A stretch of 64,000 nucleotides of DNA from Enterobacter kobei (GTDB lineage: Bacteria > Pseudomonadota > Gammaproteobacteria > Enterobacterales > Enterobacteriaceae). The stretch spans positions 248,001 to 312,000 of the forward strand of contig NZ_CP017181.1 of the NCBI RefSeq assembly GCF_001729765.1. Reading direction: 5' to 3'. How positions within the stretch are numbered: position 1 is the stretch's first letter; each line of letters opens with the position of its first letter. This document shows positions 32,422 to 41,384 of the stretch, in pieces. A program made the translations under genes and the position numbers. Under the pieces are notes generated by a model. That model was not told where the DNA came from. It saw nothing but the letters and a program-made list of their open reading frames with translations, and did not search any database.

Positions 32422-32455
32422 TTGGACAAGTGCGAATGAGAATGATTATTATTGC
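32422..32455 (+). promoter_or_regulatory. ryhB promoter with Fur box
   Basis: A -35 (TTGGAC, 32422-32427) and a -10 (TATTAT, 32447-32452) precede the RNA start. GAATGAGAATGATTATTATT (32434-32453) matches the Fur box pattern and covers the -10, so Fe-Fur should block transcription when iron is plentiful. Confidence 0.85.
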
Positions 32456-32458
32456 TCT

Positions 32459-32552
32459 GCATTCAGGAAGACCCCTACGGGAACCTGAAAGCACGACATT
32501 GCTCACATTGCTTCCAGTATTACTTTAGCCAGCTTTTAGCTGGCTTTTTTTT
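32459..32552 (+). ncRNA. ryhB: Iron-responsive small RNA RyhB
   Basis: This Hfq-dependent RNA of about 90 nt represses mRNAs of iron-using proteins (for example sodB and sdh) under iron shortage. The seed core GAAAGCACGACATTGCTCAC, Hfq region CATTGCTTCCAGTATTAC and terminator AGCCAGC-TTTTA-GCTGGCT followed by eight T are all present. The 5' stem-loop (CCCTACGGG) and the terminator loop differ from E. coli, while the seed is identical. The position between yhhY and yhhX is as in K-12. Confidence 0.94.
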
Positions 32553-32592
32553 GTTATGGTTAGACTCAATAACCTTCCAAAAGGACTGAGCC

Positions 32593-33630
32593 ATGACACT
32601 ACATTGCGCATTTATTGGATTTGGTAAAAGTACGACCCGCTATCACCTGCCGTATGTTCTCAACCGTAAAGACAGTTGGCACGTCGCGCACATCTTCCGC
32701 CGCCGTGCGAAGCCGGAAGAGCAACTCCCGCAGTACTCCCATATTCATTTCACCAGCGATCTCGATGAGGTGCTTAACGACCCGCAGGTTAAGCTGGTGG
32801 TTGTCTGCACCCACGCCGACAGCCATTTTGACTATGCGAAACGCGCGCTGGAAGCGGGCAAAAACGTGCTGGTGGAAAAACCGTTCACCCCAACCCTTGC
32901 CGAAGCGAAAGCGCTGTTCGCGCTGGCAAAAAGCAAAGGGCTAACCGTGACGCCGTACCAGAATCGTCGCTTTGACAGCTGTTTCCTGACGGCGAAAAAA
33001 GCGATTGAAAGCGGTAAGCTCGGTGACATTGTGGAAATCGAAAGTCACTTTGATTACTACCGTCCGGTAGCGGAAACCCAACCCGGGCTGCCTCAGGATG
33101 GCTCTTTCTACGGGCTTGGCGTGCACACCATGGACCAGGTTATCTCCCTGTTTGGCCGGCCGGACCACGCTGCGTATGACATTCGCAGTCTGCGCAATAA
33201 AGCCAACCCGGACGATACCTTTGAAGCGCAGCTGTTCTACGGTGACCTGAAAGCCATCGTCAAAACCAGCCATTTGGTGAAAATCGACTATCCGAAATTT
33301 ATCGTTCACGGCACCCGTGGCTCGTTCATCAAGTACGGTATCGACCAGCAGGAGACGAGTCTGAAGGCCAACATTATGCCGGGTGAACCGGGCTTTGCGG
33401 CGGATGATTCCGTGGGCGTACTGGAATATGTCAACGACGAAGGCGTAACGGTCAAAGAAGCGCTGAAGCCGGAAACCGGCGACTATGGTCGCGTCTACGA
33501 TGCGCTGTTTGAAACGCTGACCCGCGGGGCACCCAATTACGTCAAGGAATCTGACGTTCTTACCAACCTCGAACTGCTCGAACGGGCGTTCGAACAGGCT
33601 TCTCCTGCCACGATCACCCTCGCGAAATAA
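32593..33630 (+). CDS. yhhX: Gfo/Idh/MocA-family oxidoreductase YhhX
   Basis: This 345-residue protein has an N-terminal Rossmann domain (FIGFGKSTTRYHLPY) and the family motif EKPFTPTLAEAK (about 97-108) with the catalytic Lys. Its C-terminal domain contains GLGVHTMDQVISLFGRP, where His is the usual second active-site residue. It is NAD(P)-dependent by family, but the substrate is unknown. It lies downstream of ryhB, 40 bp after its terminator, so read-through is possible. Confidence 0.92.
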   Translation: MTLHCAFIGFGKSTTRYHLPYVLNRKDSWHVAHIFRRRAKPEEQLPQYSHIHFTSDLDEVLNDPQVKLVVVCTHADSHFDYAKRALEAGKNVLVEKPFTPTLAEAKALFALAKSKGLTVTPYQNRRFDSCFLTAKKAIESGKLGDIVEIESHFDYYRPVAETQPGLPQDGSFYGLGVHTMDQVISLFGRPDHAAYDIRSLRNKANPDDTFEAQLFYGDLKAIVKTSHLVKIDYPKFIVHGTRGSFIKYGIDQQETSLKANIMPGEPGFAADDSVGVLEYVNDEGVTVKEALKPETGDYGRVYDALFETLTRGAPNYVKESDVLTNLELLERAFEQASPATITLAK

Positions 33631-33753
33631 GCAAAAATGGCTCCTCTGCGCTTGTTCACAATTTTTGAACAGAGGAGTCAATTTTCACCCTCTATGATCC
33701 CAGGACGTTTGCGTCCACACTTACTCCATCGAAACGAACTGAGGGTGAAAACA

Positions 33754-34449
33754 ATGATCTATTTACGCAAAGCAAACGAACGTGGTCACGCGAATCATGG
33801 CTGGCTGGACTCATGGCATTCATTCTCGTTTGCCGACTACTACGACCCGAACTTCATGGGCTTCTCTGCACTGCGCGTCATTAACGACGACGTGATTGAT
33901 GCAGGTCAGGGCTTCGGTACCCACCCGCACAAGGACATGGAAATCCTGACCTATGTGCTGGAAGGGGCGGTTGAGCACCAGGACAGCATGGGCAACAAAG
34001 AGCAGGTTCCGGCGGGCGAGTTCCAGATCATGAGCGCGGGTACCGGGGTGCGTCATTCCGAGTACAACCCGAGTAAAACGGAAAAACTGCACCTGTATCA
34101 AATCTGGATCATTCCAGAAGAGACCGGCATCACGCCGCGCTATGAGCAGCGCCGCTTCGACGCCAAACAGGGCAAACAGCTGGTGCTGTCCCCGGATGCG
34201 CGTGAAGGTTCCCTGAAAGTGCATCAGGACATGGAGCTGTACCGCTGGGCGCTGGCGAAAGATGAACAGTCTGTGCATCAGATTGCCGCTAACCGCCGCG
34301 TCTGGATCCAGGTAGTGAAAGGTGAGGTGTCCATCAACGGCACCAAAGCCACCACTGCCGATGGTCTGGCGATCTGGGATGAGCAGGCACTCTCCGTGCA
34401 CGCCGACAGCGAAAGTGAAATCCTGCTGTTTGACCTGCCGCCGGTCTAA
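33754..34449 (+). CDS. yhhW: Pirin-family protein YhhW (quercetin 2,3-dioxygenase-like)
   Basis: This 231-residue bicupin matches E. coli YhhW, which has quercetinase activity in vitro. The metal ligands of the N-terminal cupin are visible in GTHPHKDMEIL (two His) and RHSEYNP (His and Glu). The start at 33754 (MIYLRKANERGHANHGW) follows GAGGG; the longer frame from 33637 has no support. Physiological substrate is unknown. A stable hairpin follows at 34458-34488. Confidence 0.93.
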   Translation: MIYLRKANERGHANHGWLDSWHSFSFADYYDPNFMGFSALRVINDDVIDAGQGFGTHPHKDMEILTYVLEGAVEHQDSMGNKEQVPAGEFQIMSAGTGVRHSEYNPSKTEKLHLYQIWIIPEETGITPRYEQRRFDAKQGKQLVLSPDAREGSLKVHQDMELYRWALAKDEQSVHQIAANRRVWIQVVKGEVSINGTKATTADGLAIWDEQALSVHADSESEILLFDLPPV

Positions 34450-34457
34450 ATAATTTC

Positions 34458-34488
34458 TCAACCTTCCCTTTAAACGGGGAAGGTTGAG
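34458..34488. terminator. Hairpin between yhhW and gntR
   Basis: CTCAACCTTCCC and GGGGAAGGTTGAG pair around TTTAAAC. The following tract is only CTTTG, so termination efficiency is uncertain. Confidence 0.65.
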
Positions 34489-34540
34489 CTTTGTCCGTGA
34501 TAAACTGAGCAAATCTCTCACTTCAAGATTTCTCAGGACG

Positions 34541-35536
34541 ATGAAAAAGAAACGCCCCGTACTTCAGGATGTCGCCGATCGCGTCGGTGTGACCAAAATG
34601 ACGGTCAGCCGCTTTTTACGTAACCCGGAACAGGTTTCCGTGGCGTTGCGTGGCAAGATTGCCGCAGCCCTTGATGAACTGGGTTATATCCCCAACCGCG
34701 CACCCGATATTCTTTCCAATGCGACCAGCCGTGCGGTGGGTGTCCTCCTGCCTTCCTTAACCAACCAGGTTTTCGCCGAGGTGCTTCGCGGCATTGAAAG
34801 CGTCACCGATGCGTTTGGTTACCAGACCATGCTCGCCCACTACGGGTACAAGCCGGAGCTGGAAGAAGAACGTCTTGAATCCATGCTTTCCTGGAACATC
34901 GACGGCCTGATTTTAACCGAACGTACGCACACCGCCCGCACGCTAAAAATGATTGAAGTGGCGGGTATTCCGGTGGTGGAGCTGATGGACAGCCAGTCGC
35001 CGTGCCTCGACATCGCCGTGGGTTTTGATAACTTCGAAGCGGCACGTCAGATGACGGCGGCCATCATCGCCCGGGGACATCGTCATATCGCCTATCTGGG
35101 CGCGCGTCTTGATGAACGTACTATCATCAAACAGAAGGGATACGAGCAGGCGATGCTCGACGCGAACTTAACCCCGTACAGCGTAATGGTTGAGCAGTCC
35201 TCTTCCTATACGTCGGGTATTGAGCTGATGCGTCAGGCGCGACGCGAGTATCCGCAACTGGACGGTATTTTCTGTACCAACGATGACCTTGCGGTCGGTG
35301 CAGCGTTCGAATGCCAGCGTCTGGGGCTGAAGATCCCGGAAGATATGGCGATTGCGGGTTTCCACGGCCATGACATCGGCCAGGTGATGGAGCCGCGTCT
35401 GGCGAGCGTGCTGACACCGCGTGAACGTATGGGCCGCATTGGCGCAGAACGCCTGCTGGCGCGCATTCGTGGCGAGACGGTTACGCCTAAGATGTTAGAT
35501 TTAGGTTTCACCTTGTCACCGGGTGGATCTATTTGA
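34541..35536 (+). CDS. gntR: Gluconate repressor GntR (LacI family)
   Basis: This 331-residue repressor has an N-terminal helix-turn-helix (LQDVADRVGVTKMTVSRFLRN, residues 7-27), a hinge (LGYIPNRAPDILSNATS) and a periplasmic-binding-protein-like effector domain. In E. coli it represses gntKU, gntT and edd-eda until gluconate binds. The start at 34541 (MKKKRPVLQDV) follows CAGGACG. Operators matching its consensus lie just downstream, ahead of gntK. It is nearly identical to the E. coli protein. Confidence 0.96.
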   Translation: MKKKRPVLQDVADRVGVTKMTVSRFLRNPEQVSVALRGKIAAALDELGYIPNRAPDILSNATSRAVGVLLPSLTNQVFAEVLRGIESVTDAFGYQTMLAHYGYKPELEEERLESMLSWNIDGLILTERTHTARTLKMIEVAGIPVVELMDSQSPCLDIAVGFDNFEAARQMTAAIIARGHRHIAYLGARLDERTIIKQKGYEQAMLDANLTPYSVMVEQSSSYTSGIELMRQARREYPQLDGIFCTNDDLAVGAAFECQRLGLKIPEDMAIAGFHGHDIGQVMEPRLASVLTPRERMGRIGAERLLARIRGETVTPKMLDLGFTLSPGGSI

Positions 35537-35614
35537 GCTGACAAATTTGAACTAGCTCACACTTATTCACTTCGCGCACGTTTGGATATTGCTTCTCTTT
35601 TGCCCCGGCAGGAC

Positions 35615-35643
35615 AATGTTACTGATAACTGTTACCCGTAACA
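35615..35643 (+). promoter_or_regulatory. GntR operators upstream of gntKU
   Basis: TGTTACCCGTAACA (35630-35643) is a near-perfect match to the GntR palindrome ATGTTACCGGTAACAT. A second, weaker site ATGTTACTGATAAC (35616-35629) abuts it upstream. Both lie 20-50 bp ahead of the gntK start. Confidence 0.85.
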
Positions 35644-35662
35644 ATTGACTGAGGGACACCCT

Positions 35663-36190
35663 TTGAGCACGACTAATCATGATCACCACGTTTACGTCCT
35701 GATGGGCGTGTCCGGTAGCGGTAAATCTGCCGTGGCGAGCGAAGTGGCGCATCAACTCCAGGCTGCGTTTCTTGATGGTGACTTCCTCCATCCGCGCAGC
35801 AACATCATGAAAATGGCCTCCGGCGAGCCGCTGAACGACGACGATCGCAAACCGTGGCTGCAGGCGCTGAACGACGCCGCATTCGCCATGCAGCGTACCA
35901 ACAAAGTTTCGCTGATCGTCTGCTCCGCGCTGAAAAAAACCTACCGCGATCTGCTGCGCGACGGCAACCCGAACCTCTCTTTCATCTACCTGAAAGGCGA
36001 TTTCGAGGTGATTGAAAGCCGACTGAAGGCGCGTAAAGGTCACTTCTTCAAAACCCAGATGCTGGTGACGCAGTTCGACGCGCTCCAGGAGCCGGGTGAA
36101 GATGAGAAAGACGTCTTAGTGGTTGATATCGAGCAGTCACTGGAGGGTGTTGTAGCCAGCACCATCGAGGTCATTAATAAAAGGCAGTAA
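35663..36190 (+). CDS. gntK: Thermoresistant gluconokinase GntK
   Basis: This 175-residue kinase phosphorylates gluconate to 6-phosphogluconate for the Entner-Doudoroff and pentose phosphate pathways. The start is TTG at 35663 (STTNHDHHVYVLMG follows), as in E. coli, with GAGGGA upstream; a further in-frame TTG at 35645 lies ahead of that site. P-loop GVSGSGKS (15-22) and LDGDFLHP are present. It is three bases before gntU. Confidence 0.95.
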   Translation: MSTTNHDHHVYVLMGVSGSGKSAVASEVAHQLQAAFLDGDFLHPRSNIMKMASGEPLNDDDRKPWLQALNDAAFAMQRTNKVSLIVCSALKKTYRDLLRDGNPNLSFIYLKGDFEVIESRLKARKGHFFKTQMLVTQFDALQEPGEDEKDVLVVDIEQSLEGVVASTIEVINKRQ

Positions 36191-36193
36191 GTT

Positions 36194-37534
36194 TTGAGTA
36201 CATTAACGCTAGTTTTGACAGCAGTGGGTTCGGTATTGCTGCTGCTGTTTTTAGTGATGAAGGCGCGTATGCACGCCTTCGTTGCTTTGATGGTGGTTTC
36301 TATTGGTGCAGGTCTCTTTTCCGGTATGCCGCTCGACAAGATCGCTGCGACGATGGAAAAAGGGATGGGAGGCACGCTCGGCTTCCTGGCGATAGTGGTC
36401 GCGCTGGGCGCGATGTTTGGCAAGATTTTACATGAGACGGGCGCGGTCGATCAGATTGCCGTCAAGATGCTGAAATCCTTCGGCCACAGCCGCGCGCACT
36501 ATGCGATTGGTCTGGCGGGTCTGATTTGCGCGCTGCCGCTGTTCTTCGAGGTGGCGGTTGTGCTGCTGATTAGCGTGGCATTCTCTATGGCGCGTCATAC
36601 CGGTACCAACCTCGTGAAGCTGGTCATTCCGCTGTTTGCGGGCGTGGCGGCAGCGGCAGCGTTTCTGTTGCCTGGGCCCGCGCCGATGCTGCTGGCCTCC
36701 CAGATGCACGCTGACTTTGGCTGGATGATCCTGATTGGCCTGTGCGCCGCGATCCCGGGAATGATCATTGCCGGCCCGCTGTGGGGCAACTTCATTAGCC
36801 GTTACGTTGAGCTGCACATTCCGGATGACATCACCGAGCCGCATTTGGGCGAAGGCAAAATGCCGTCCTTTGGCTTCAGTCTGTCACTGATCCTGCTCCC
36901 GCTGGTCCTCGTGGGTCTGAAAACCATCGCAGCGCGTTTTGTGCCGGTGGGCTCTACCGCCTACGAATGGTTTGAGTTCATTGGTCACCCGTTTACGGCG
37001 ATCCTGGTGGCATGTCTGGTGGCTATTTACGGCCTGGCGATGCGTCAGGGAATGCCGAAAGACCGCGTGATGGAGATCTGCGGTGCCGCGCTGCAGCCTG
37101 CGGGTATTATCCTGCTGGTGATTGGTGCCGGTGGCGTGTTCAAGCAGGTGCTGGTGGATTCTGGCGTGGGCCCGGCTCTGGGTGAAGCGCTGACCGGAAT
37201 GGGCCTGCCGATTGCGGTAACCTGCTTCGTGCTGGCGGCGGCCGTGCGTATTATCCAGGGTTCCGCCACCGTGGCGTGTTTAACTGCGGTGGGTCTGGTA
37301 ATGCCGGTGATTGAACAGCTGAACTACTCCGGTGCGCAGATGGCAGCGCTGTCTATCTGTATCGCGGGCGGTTCAATTGTGGTCTCTCACGTTAACGACG
37401 CTGGCTTCTGGCTGTTCGGTAAATTTACCGGCGCCACCGAAGCGCAAACCCTGAAAACCTGGACGCTGATGGAAACCATCCTCGGTACGACGGGTGCGAT
37501 TGTCGGGATGATTGCCTTTACGTTGCTGAGCTGA
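36194..37534 (+). CDS. gntU: Low-affinity gluconate permease GntU
   Basis: This 446-residue GntP-family permease has about 12-14 helices and imports gluconate. It starts with TTG at 36194 (STLTLVLTAVGSVLLLL follows), matching E. coli length. The conserved stretches LPLFFEVAVVLLI, GPAPMLLA and VSHVNDAGFWLFGKF are intact. The short gap to gntK and lack of a promoter between them support one operon. A palindrome acting as REP/terminator follows. Confidence 0.95.
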   Translation: MSTLTLVLTAVGSVLLLLFLVMKARMHAFVALMVVSIGAGLFSGMPLDKIAATMEKGMGGTLGFLAIVVALGAMFGKILHETGAVDQIAVKMLKSFGHSRAHYAIGLAGLICALPLFFEVAVVLLISVAFSMARHTGTNLVKLVIPLFAGVAAAAAFLLPGPAPMLLASQMHADFGWMILIGLCAAIPGMIIAGPLWGNFISRYVELHIPDDITEPHLGEGKMPSFGFSLSLILLPLVLVGLKTIAARFVPVGSTAYEWFEFIGHPFTAILVACLVAIYGLAMRQGMPKDRVMEICGAALQPAGIILLVIGAGGVFKQVLVDSGVGPALGEALTGMGLPIAVTCFVLAAAVRIIQGSATVACLTAVGLVMPVIEQLNYSGAQMAALSICIAGGSIVVSHVNDAGFWLFGKFTGATEAQTLKTWTLMETILGTTGAIVGMIAFTLLS

Positions 37535-37562
37535 ATGCGGTGATTTAACCCGGCTCAAAAAT

Positions 37563-37656
37563 AAGGCCCGGTAGCGTTAACGCTGACCGGGCCTTAATCT
37601 TTTCATCTAATGCAGAACATCAGGCCGGGAAAGGTGAAACCACCACCCGGCTTTTT
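37563..37656. repeat. REP palindromes at the gntU-plsB joint
   Basis: AAGGCCCGG...CCGGGCCTT (37563-37595) is a long perfect dyad around AGCGTTAACGCT. A second REP, GCCGGG...CCCGGC (37624-37651), follows and carries six T. They separate convergent gntU and plsB and mark the right end of the block moved relative to K-12. Confidence 0.85.
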
Positions 37657-37660
37657 TACA

Positions 37661-40081
37661 TCATTCGCCCTGCGTCGCGCTCTCAATCGTCAAGCGCACA
37701 TCTGACGTAATCAGCTCTGCCAGCATCTGGTAAACCTTCAGCGTCTCTTCTGGCTCGGCATCGCCCGTATCACTGATGAAGCCTTCATCACGCAGCGTCA
37801 GCACGAGGGAACTGAAGACCGCTTTGTCGAAGAATTCTGGTGCGTTAATGCCGTGCAGCACAGACAGGCGCTGTGCCAGCGTCCGGCTCTCTTTCTCCAG
37901 CGTACCGCGGTTGATCGACGGGTTCGCACTCAGCAGCCAGAACGTAATGGCGTAGCGCTGCAGCGTTTCGCGCGCACCGGCCGCCAGCAGCTGCAGGGTT
38001 CGGGAGCGTGACGGATTGATATGCAGCTCATCGTTGGCAACGGTGATCAGCCCCTGACGACGAAGTTCTTCCGTCAGTTTATCCAGCTCAACGGCCAGCT
38101 CATCTTTGCTCCAGCGCAGGAACAACTCCGCTTTCAGCATCGGGTAGAGCGTATCAACGTGACGCAATAGCTCCTGACGTGAAATGTGGCGATGCTGGGT
38201 AATGATAGCCGCCATCAGCGACGGCAGCATCAGCATATGCGCGATGTTGTTGCGATAGTACGTCATCAACACGGCCTGTTCGCGCGGCAGAATGATAATG
38301 TCGCCGATCGTATCCTTCTCGACTTCAAACTTGTTCATCTGCAACGCGTGATCGATGAGCTCGCTGGCGGTAGCCGCAGGAACCGTTGAATCAACCGAGT
38401 AAGGCACGTTGCGCATCATGTCCAGGTAGCAGTCCAGCTGCTCCGTGAGCTGTTCACGGGTCAGGGAGCGCTGACGAGAAGCCAGTAGCGCGGTACAGCA
38501 CAGGTTCATGGCGTTAGCCGCCCCCGCGTTGTTAATACGCACCATCAGCTCGGATGCAATGCCGTTAACCGTTGGTGTCAGCCAGGCAGGACGAACCGCT
38601 TCGATAGGATCGATGGATTCGCGCCACTCCGGAACGTGATGGTTCAGGTACGTCATCAGCGGCATTGGCTCGCCAAAGTTCACGTAGCCCTGACCCAGGT
38701 TGCGTAACTTGCTCAGGCCGCGCAACATCTGCGGCAGGCTCTCTTTCTCTTTGGTTGCGCCACGCAGTTCTTTGGCATACGTACCCACTTCCATGACGTG
38801 CTCATAACCAATGTAGATAGGCACCAGCGTGATCGGACGGGTTCCGCCGCGCAGCATCGCCTGAATGGTCATCGACAGCGTGCCGGTCTTCGGATCAAGC
38901 AGACGTCCGGTACGGGAGCGACCACCCTCTACGAAGTACTCCACGGAATAGCCGCGGCTGAACAGTTCGCCCAGATACTCGCGGAACACGGTGGAGTAGA
39001 GCTTATTGCCCTTGAAGGTACGACGGATAAAGAAGGCGCCCAGGCGGCGGAAGATCGGGCCCGCTGGCCAGAAATTCAGGTTAATACCGGCCGCGATGTG
39101 CGGTGGTACCAGCCCCTGGTGATAGAGCACGTAGGAGAGAAGCAGGTAGTCCATGTGGCTGCGGTGGCAGGGGACATAGACAATTTCATGGCCATCATGC
39201 GCCAGCTGGCGTACACGCTCGGCGTTATGAACGTTGATGCCCTGATACAGGCGGTTCCAGGTAAAGCCGAGAATACGATCGGAAAGGCGAATCATCTCGT
39301 AAGAGAAGTTCGCGGCAATCTCTTCCATCAGCGCAATGGCGTTCTGCTGGGCTTTCTCATGCGAAATCTTCTTGCTACGCGCTTCGTCTTCAACGGCGCG
39401 GGCGATCGCTTTGGAGGCCAACAGTTTGTTGAACAGGTCCTGACGCGCCGGGAGTCGTGGCCCGACGGCCGCGAGGCGCTGACGGGCGAAGTGCATACGT
39501 GCTACGCGCGCCAGCTTCTGCGCGATGATCTTGTCGGTACCGTGCTCATCTGCCATTCGGCGCAGTGAAACGGAAGGGGAGAAGCGCACAAAGCTGTCGC
39601 GTCCCAGCCAGGAGACCGCGAAGAACTTCTGGATGCCGTTAAGCATACGCAGCGGCGGATTCTCTTCGCCTTTTTCACGGCCCGGACGGCGGCCAAACAT
39701 CACCGATACCGGCACCATCTGCACATCCAAATCGGGATTGCTGCGGTGCAGGTCGAGATAGTCGTGGAACAGCTTAATGGACTCTTCTTTTGGCGTGTAA
39801 TAGGTAAATACACGCGGCCCGCCATGAATGAACACGTAGCGCGGCAGCAACGTGCCGTCGACTTCCAGCGGTTCAAGCGGGTCAGGTAAGTCATGCGCCA
39901 GACATTGGGCGCGAAGGGTCAGTAAGTCTGCCTTCGAGTTATAAGGCAAAACGTACATAATAGGACGCGACGTATCGAGCCCCAATTCCAGCGCGGGTTC
40001 TGCTGGGATAGACTTGCTTTTTACCAGGATGCTTAATGGTAAATTAAGTAATTTGTAGTAAATTCGTGGCCAGCCGGACAT
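37661..40081 (-). CDS. plsB: Glycerol-3-phosphate 1-O-acyltransferase PlsB
   Basis: This 806-residue membrane-associated enzyme adds the first acyl chain to sn-glycerol-3-phosphate, the first step of phospholipid synthesis. The acyltransferase motif HRSHMDY (about 306-312) with HX4[10 protein letters not shown], and [10 protein letters not shown] are intact. The start at 40081 ([17 protein letters not shown]) matches E. coli; the ORF extends to 40144 without support. It is divergent from dgkA with 154 bp between. In K-12 it follows ubiA; here gntU is its neighbour. Confidence 0.96.
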   Translation of the reverse strand: MSGWPRIYYKLLNLPLSILVKSKSIPAEPALELGLDTSRPIMYVLPYNSKADLLTLRAQCLAHDLPDPLEPLEVDGTLLPRYVFIHGGPRVFTYYTPKEESIKLFHDYLDLHRSNPDLDVQMVPVSVMFGRRPGREKGEENPPLRMLNGIQKFFAVSWLGRDSFVRFSPSVSLRRMADEHGTDKIIAQKLARVARMHFARQRLAAVGPRLPARQDLFNKLLASKAIARAVEDEARSKKISHEKAQQNAIALMEEIAANFSYEMIRLSDRILGFTWNRLYQGINVHNAERVRQLAHDGHEIVYVPCHRSHMDYLLLSYVLYHQGLVPPHIAAGINLNFWPAGPIFRRLGAFFIRRTFKGNKLYSTVFREYLGELFSRGYSVEYFVEGGRSRTGRLLDPKTGTLSMTIQAMLRGGTRPITLVPIYIGYEHVMEVGTYAKELRGATKEKESLPQMLRGLSKLRNLGQGYVNFGEPMPLMTYLNHHVPEWRESIDPIEAVRPAWLTPTVNGIASELMVRINNAGAANAMNLCCTALLASRQRSLTREQLTEQLDCYLDMMRNVPYSVDSTVPAATASELIDHALQMNKFEVEKDTIGDIIILPREQAVLMTYYRNNIAHMLMLPSLMAAIITQHRHISRQELLRHVDTLYPMLKAELFLRWSKDELAVELDKLTEELRRQGLITVANDELHINPSRSRTLQLLAAGARETLQRYAITFWLLSANPSINRGTLEKESRTLAQRLSVLHGINAPEFFDKAVFSSLVLTLRDEGFISDTGDAEPEETLKVYQMLAELITSDVRLTIESATQGE

Positions 40082-40174
40082 AAACGATGTAAAGCCTCTG
40101 GTTAATAATGCAATTGCGGCGCAAGGATAACAGAAAGCGCGCAAAATTTCTGTTGTTACCCGTCATACTTCAGG

Positions 40175-40195
40175 CTGTAGCGAAACGCGCTACAG
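40175..40195. promoter_or_regulatory. Inverted repeat in the plsB-dgkA control region
   Basis: CTGTAGCG and CGCTACAG are perfect 8-bp arms around AAACG, midway between the divergent plsB and dgkA starts. It may be a regulator-binding dyad for one or both genes; no specific regulator can be assigned from sequence alone. Confidence 0.5.
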
Positions 40196-40235
40196 TTCCT
40201 GTTACTGACGCTTTTTTTCATAAAAGGTTCTTTTA

Positions 40236-40604
40236 ATGGCCAATAATACCACTGGGTTAACGCGTATCATCAAAGCCGCCGGCTATTCATGGAAAGGTTT
40301 CCGTGCCGCGTGGATCAACGAAGCCGCCTTTCGTCAGGAAGGTGTCGCCGCTATCATCGCGGTCATCATCGCCTGTTTCCTTGATGTCGATGCTATTACC
40401 CGCGTACTTCTCATCGGTTCCGTGCTTCTGGTGATGATAGTGGAAATTCTCAATAGCGCTATTGAGGCCGTTGTTGACCGTATTGGCTCAGAGTTCCACG
40501 AGCTCTCCGGTCGCGCGAAAGACATGGGTTCTGCCGCTGTGCTGCTGGCGATTATCACTGCAGTCATTACCTGGGTCACGCTGCTTTGGTCACATTTCCG
40601 ATGA
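40236..40604 (+). CDS. dgkA: Diacylglycerol kinase DgkA
   Basis: This 122-residue inner-membrane trimeric kinase recycles diacylglycerol left by membrane-derived oligosaccharide synthesis to phosphatidic acid. Three helices and the signature EILNSAIEAVVDRIGSEFHELSGRAKDMGSAA (outline; residues about 69-100, with catalytic Glu and Asn) are present. The length equals that of E. coli DgkA. It is 108 bp before lexA. Confidence 0.95.
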   Translation: MANNTTGLTRIIKAAGYSWKGFRAAWINEAAFRQEGVAAIIAVIIACFLDVDAITRVLLIGSVLLVMIVEILNSAIEAVVDRIGSEFHELSGRAKDMGSAAVLLAIITAVITWVTLLWSHFR

Positions 40605-40667
40605 GCCTCGAGGAATAATTAAGTCCCTGGTTTTTTGTGCAGTTTTTGGTTCCAAAATCACCTTTGA

Positions 40668-40704
40668 CTGTATATACTCACAGCATAACTGTATATACAC
40701 CCAG
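40668..40704 (+). promoter_or_regulatory. Two LexA boxes at the lexA promoter
   Basis: CTGTATATACTCACAG (40668-40683) and CTGTATATACACCCAG (40689-40704) match the SOS box and the E. coli pair exactly in spacing. The -35 TTGACT (40664-40669) overlaps the first box. They give LexA self-repression of lexA-dinF. Confidence 0.95.
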
Positions 40705-40712
40705 GGGGCGGA

Positions 40713-41321
40713 ATGAAAGCATTAACGACCAGGCAGCAAGAGGTGTTTGATCTCATTCGGGATCATATCGGCCAGACGGGTATGCCACCCACGCGTGCGG
40801 AAATCGCTCAGCGTCTGGGCTTCCGTTCTCCGAATGCTGCCGAAGAACACCTGAAAGCGCTGGCACGTAAGGGCGTGATTGAAATTGTTTCAGGCGCGTC
40901 ACGCGGTATCCGCCTGCTGGTGGAAGAAGAGACGGGCATTCCGCTGATAGGCCGTGTTGCTGCGGGTGAGCCGCTACTGGCACAGCAGCATATCGAAGGC
41001 CACTACCAGGTTGATCCTGGTATGTTCAAGCCGAGCGCAGATTTTCTGCTGCGCGTAAGCGGCATGTCGATGAAAGATATCGGCATTCTCGACGGCGATC
41101 TGCTGGCGGTACACAAAACGCAGGATGTGCGGAACGGCCAGGTGGTGGTCGCGCGCATTGATGACGAAGTGACCGTTAAGCGTCTGAAAAAGCAGGGTAA
41201 CACCGTTCAGTTGCTGCCCGAAAACAGCGAGTTCTCTCCCATTGTGGTCGATCTCCGCGAACAGAGCTTCTCTATCGAAGGTCTGGCGGTCGGTGTGATT
41301 CGCAACGGTGAATGGCTGTAA
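40713..41321 (+). CDS. lexA: SOS repressor LexA
   Basis: This 202-residue repressor has a winged-helix DNA-binding domain ([29 protein letters not shown], outline; residues about 26-54) and a C-terminal serine-protease-like domain. The self-cleavage site VAAGEP (Ala84-Gly85) and the Ser/Lys dyad (GMSMKDIGI and EVTVKRLKK, near 119 and 156) are present, so RecA-stimulated cleavage should work. The start follows AGGGGGCGGA, nine bases after the second LexA box. Confidence 0.97.
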   Translation: MKALTTRQQEVFDLIRDHIGQTGMPPTRAEIAQRLGFRSPNAAEEHLKALARKGVIEIVSGASRGIRLLVEEETGIPLIGRVAAGEPLLAQQHIEGHYQVDPGMFKPSADFLLRVSGMSMKDIGILDGDLLAVHKTQDVRNGQVVVARIDDEVTVKRLKKQGNTVQLLPENSEFSPIVVDLREQSFSIEGLAVGVIRNGEWL

Positions 41322-41330
41322 TCTCTTCCT

Positions 41331-41356
41331 GACAGGCTACGGTTCCGCTGTAGCCT
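41331..41356 (+). terminator. Hairpin between lexA and dinF
   Basis: CAGGCTAC-GGTTCCGCT-GTAGCCTG with a short T-rich tail (CTTTATT). It is likely a partial terminator; dinF is still expected to share the lexA promoter. Confidence 0.6.
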
Positions 41357-41384
41357 GCTTTATTGACCACTCCCGGTGTTTCTC

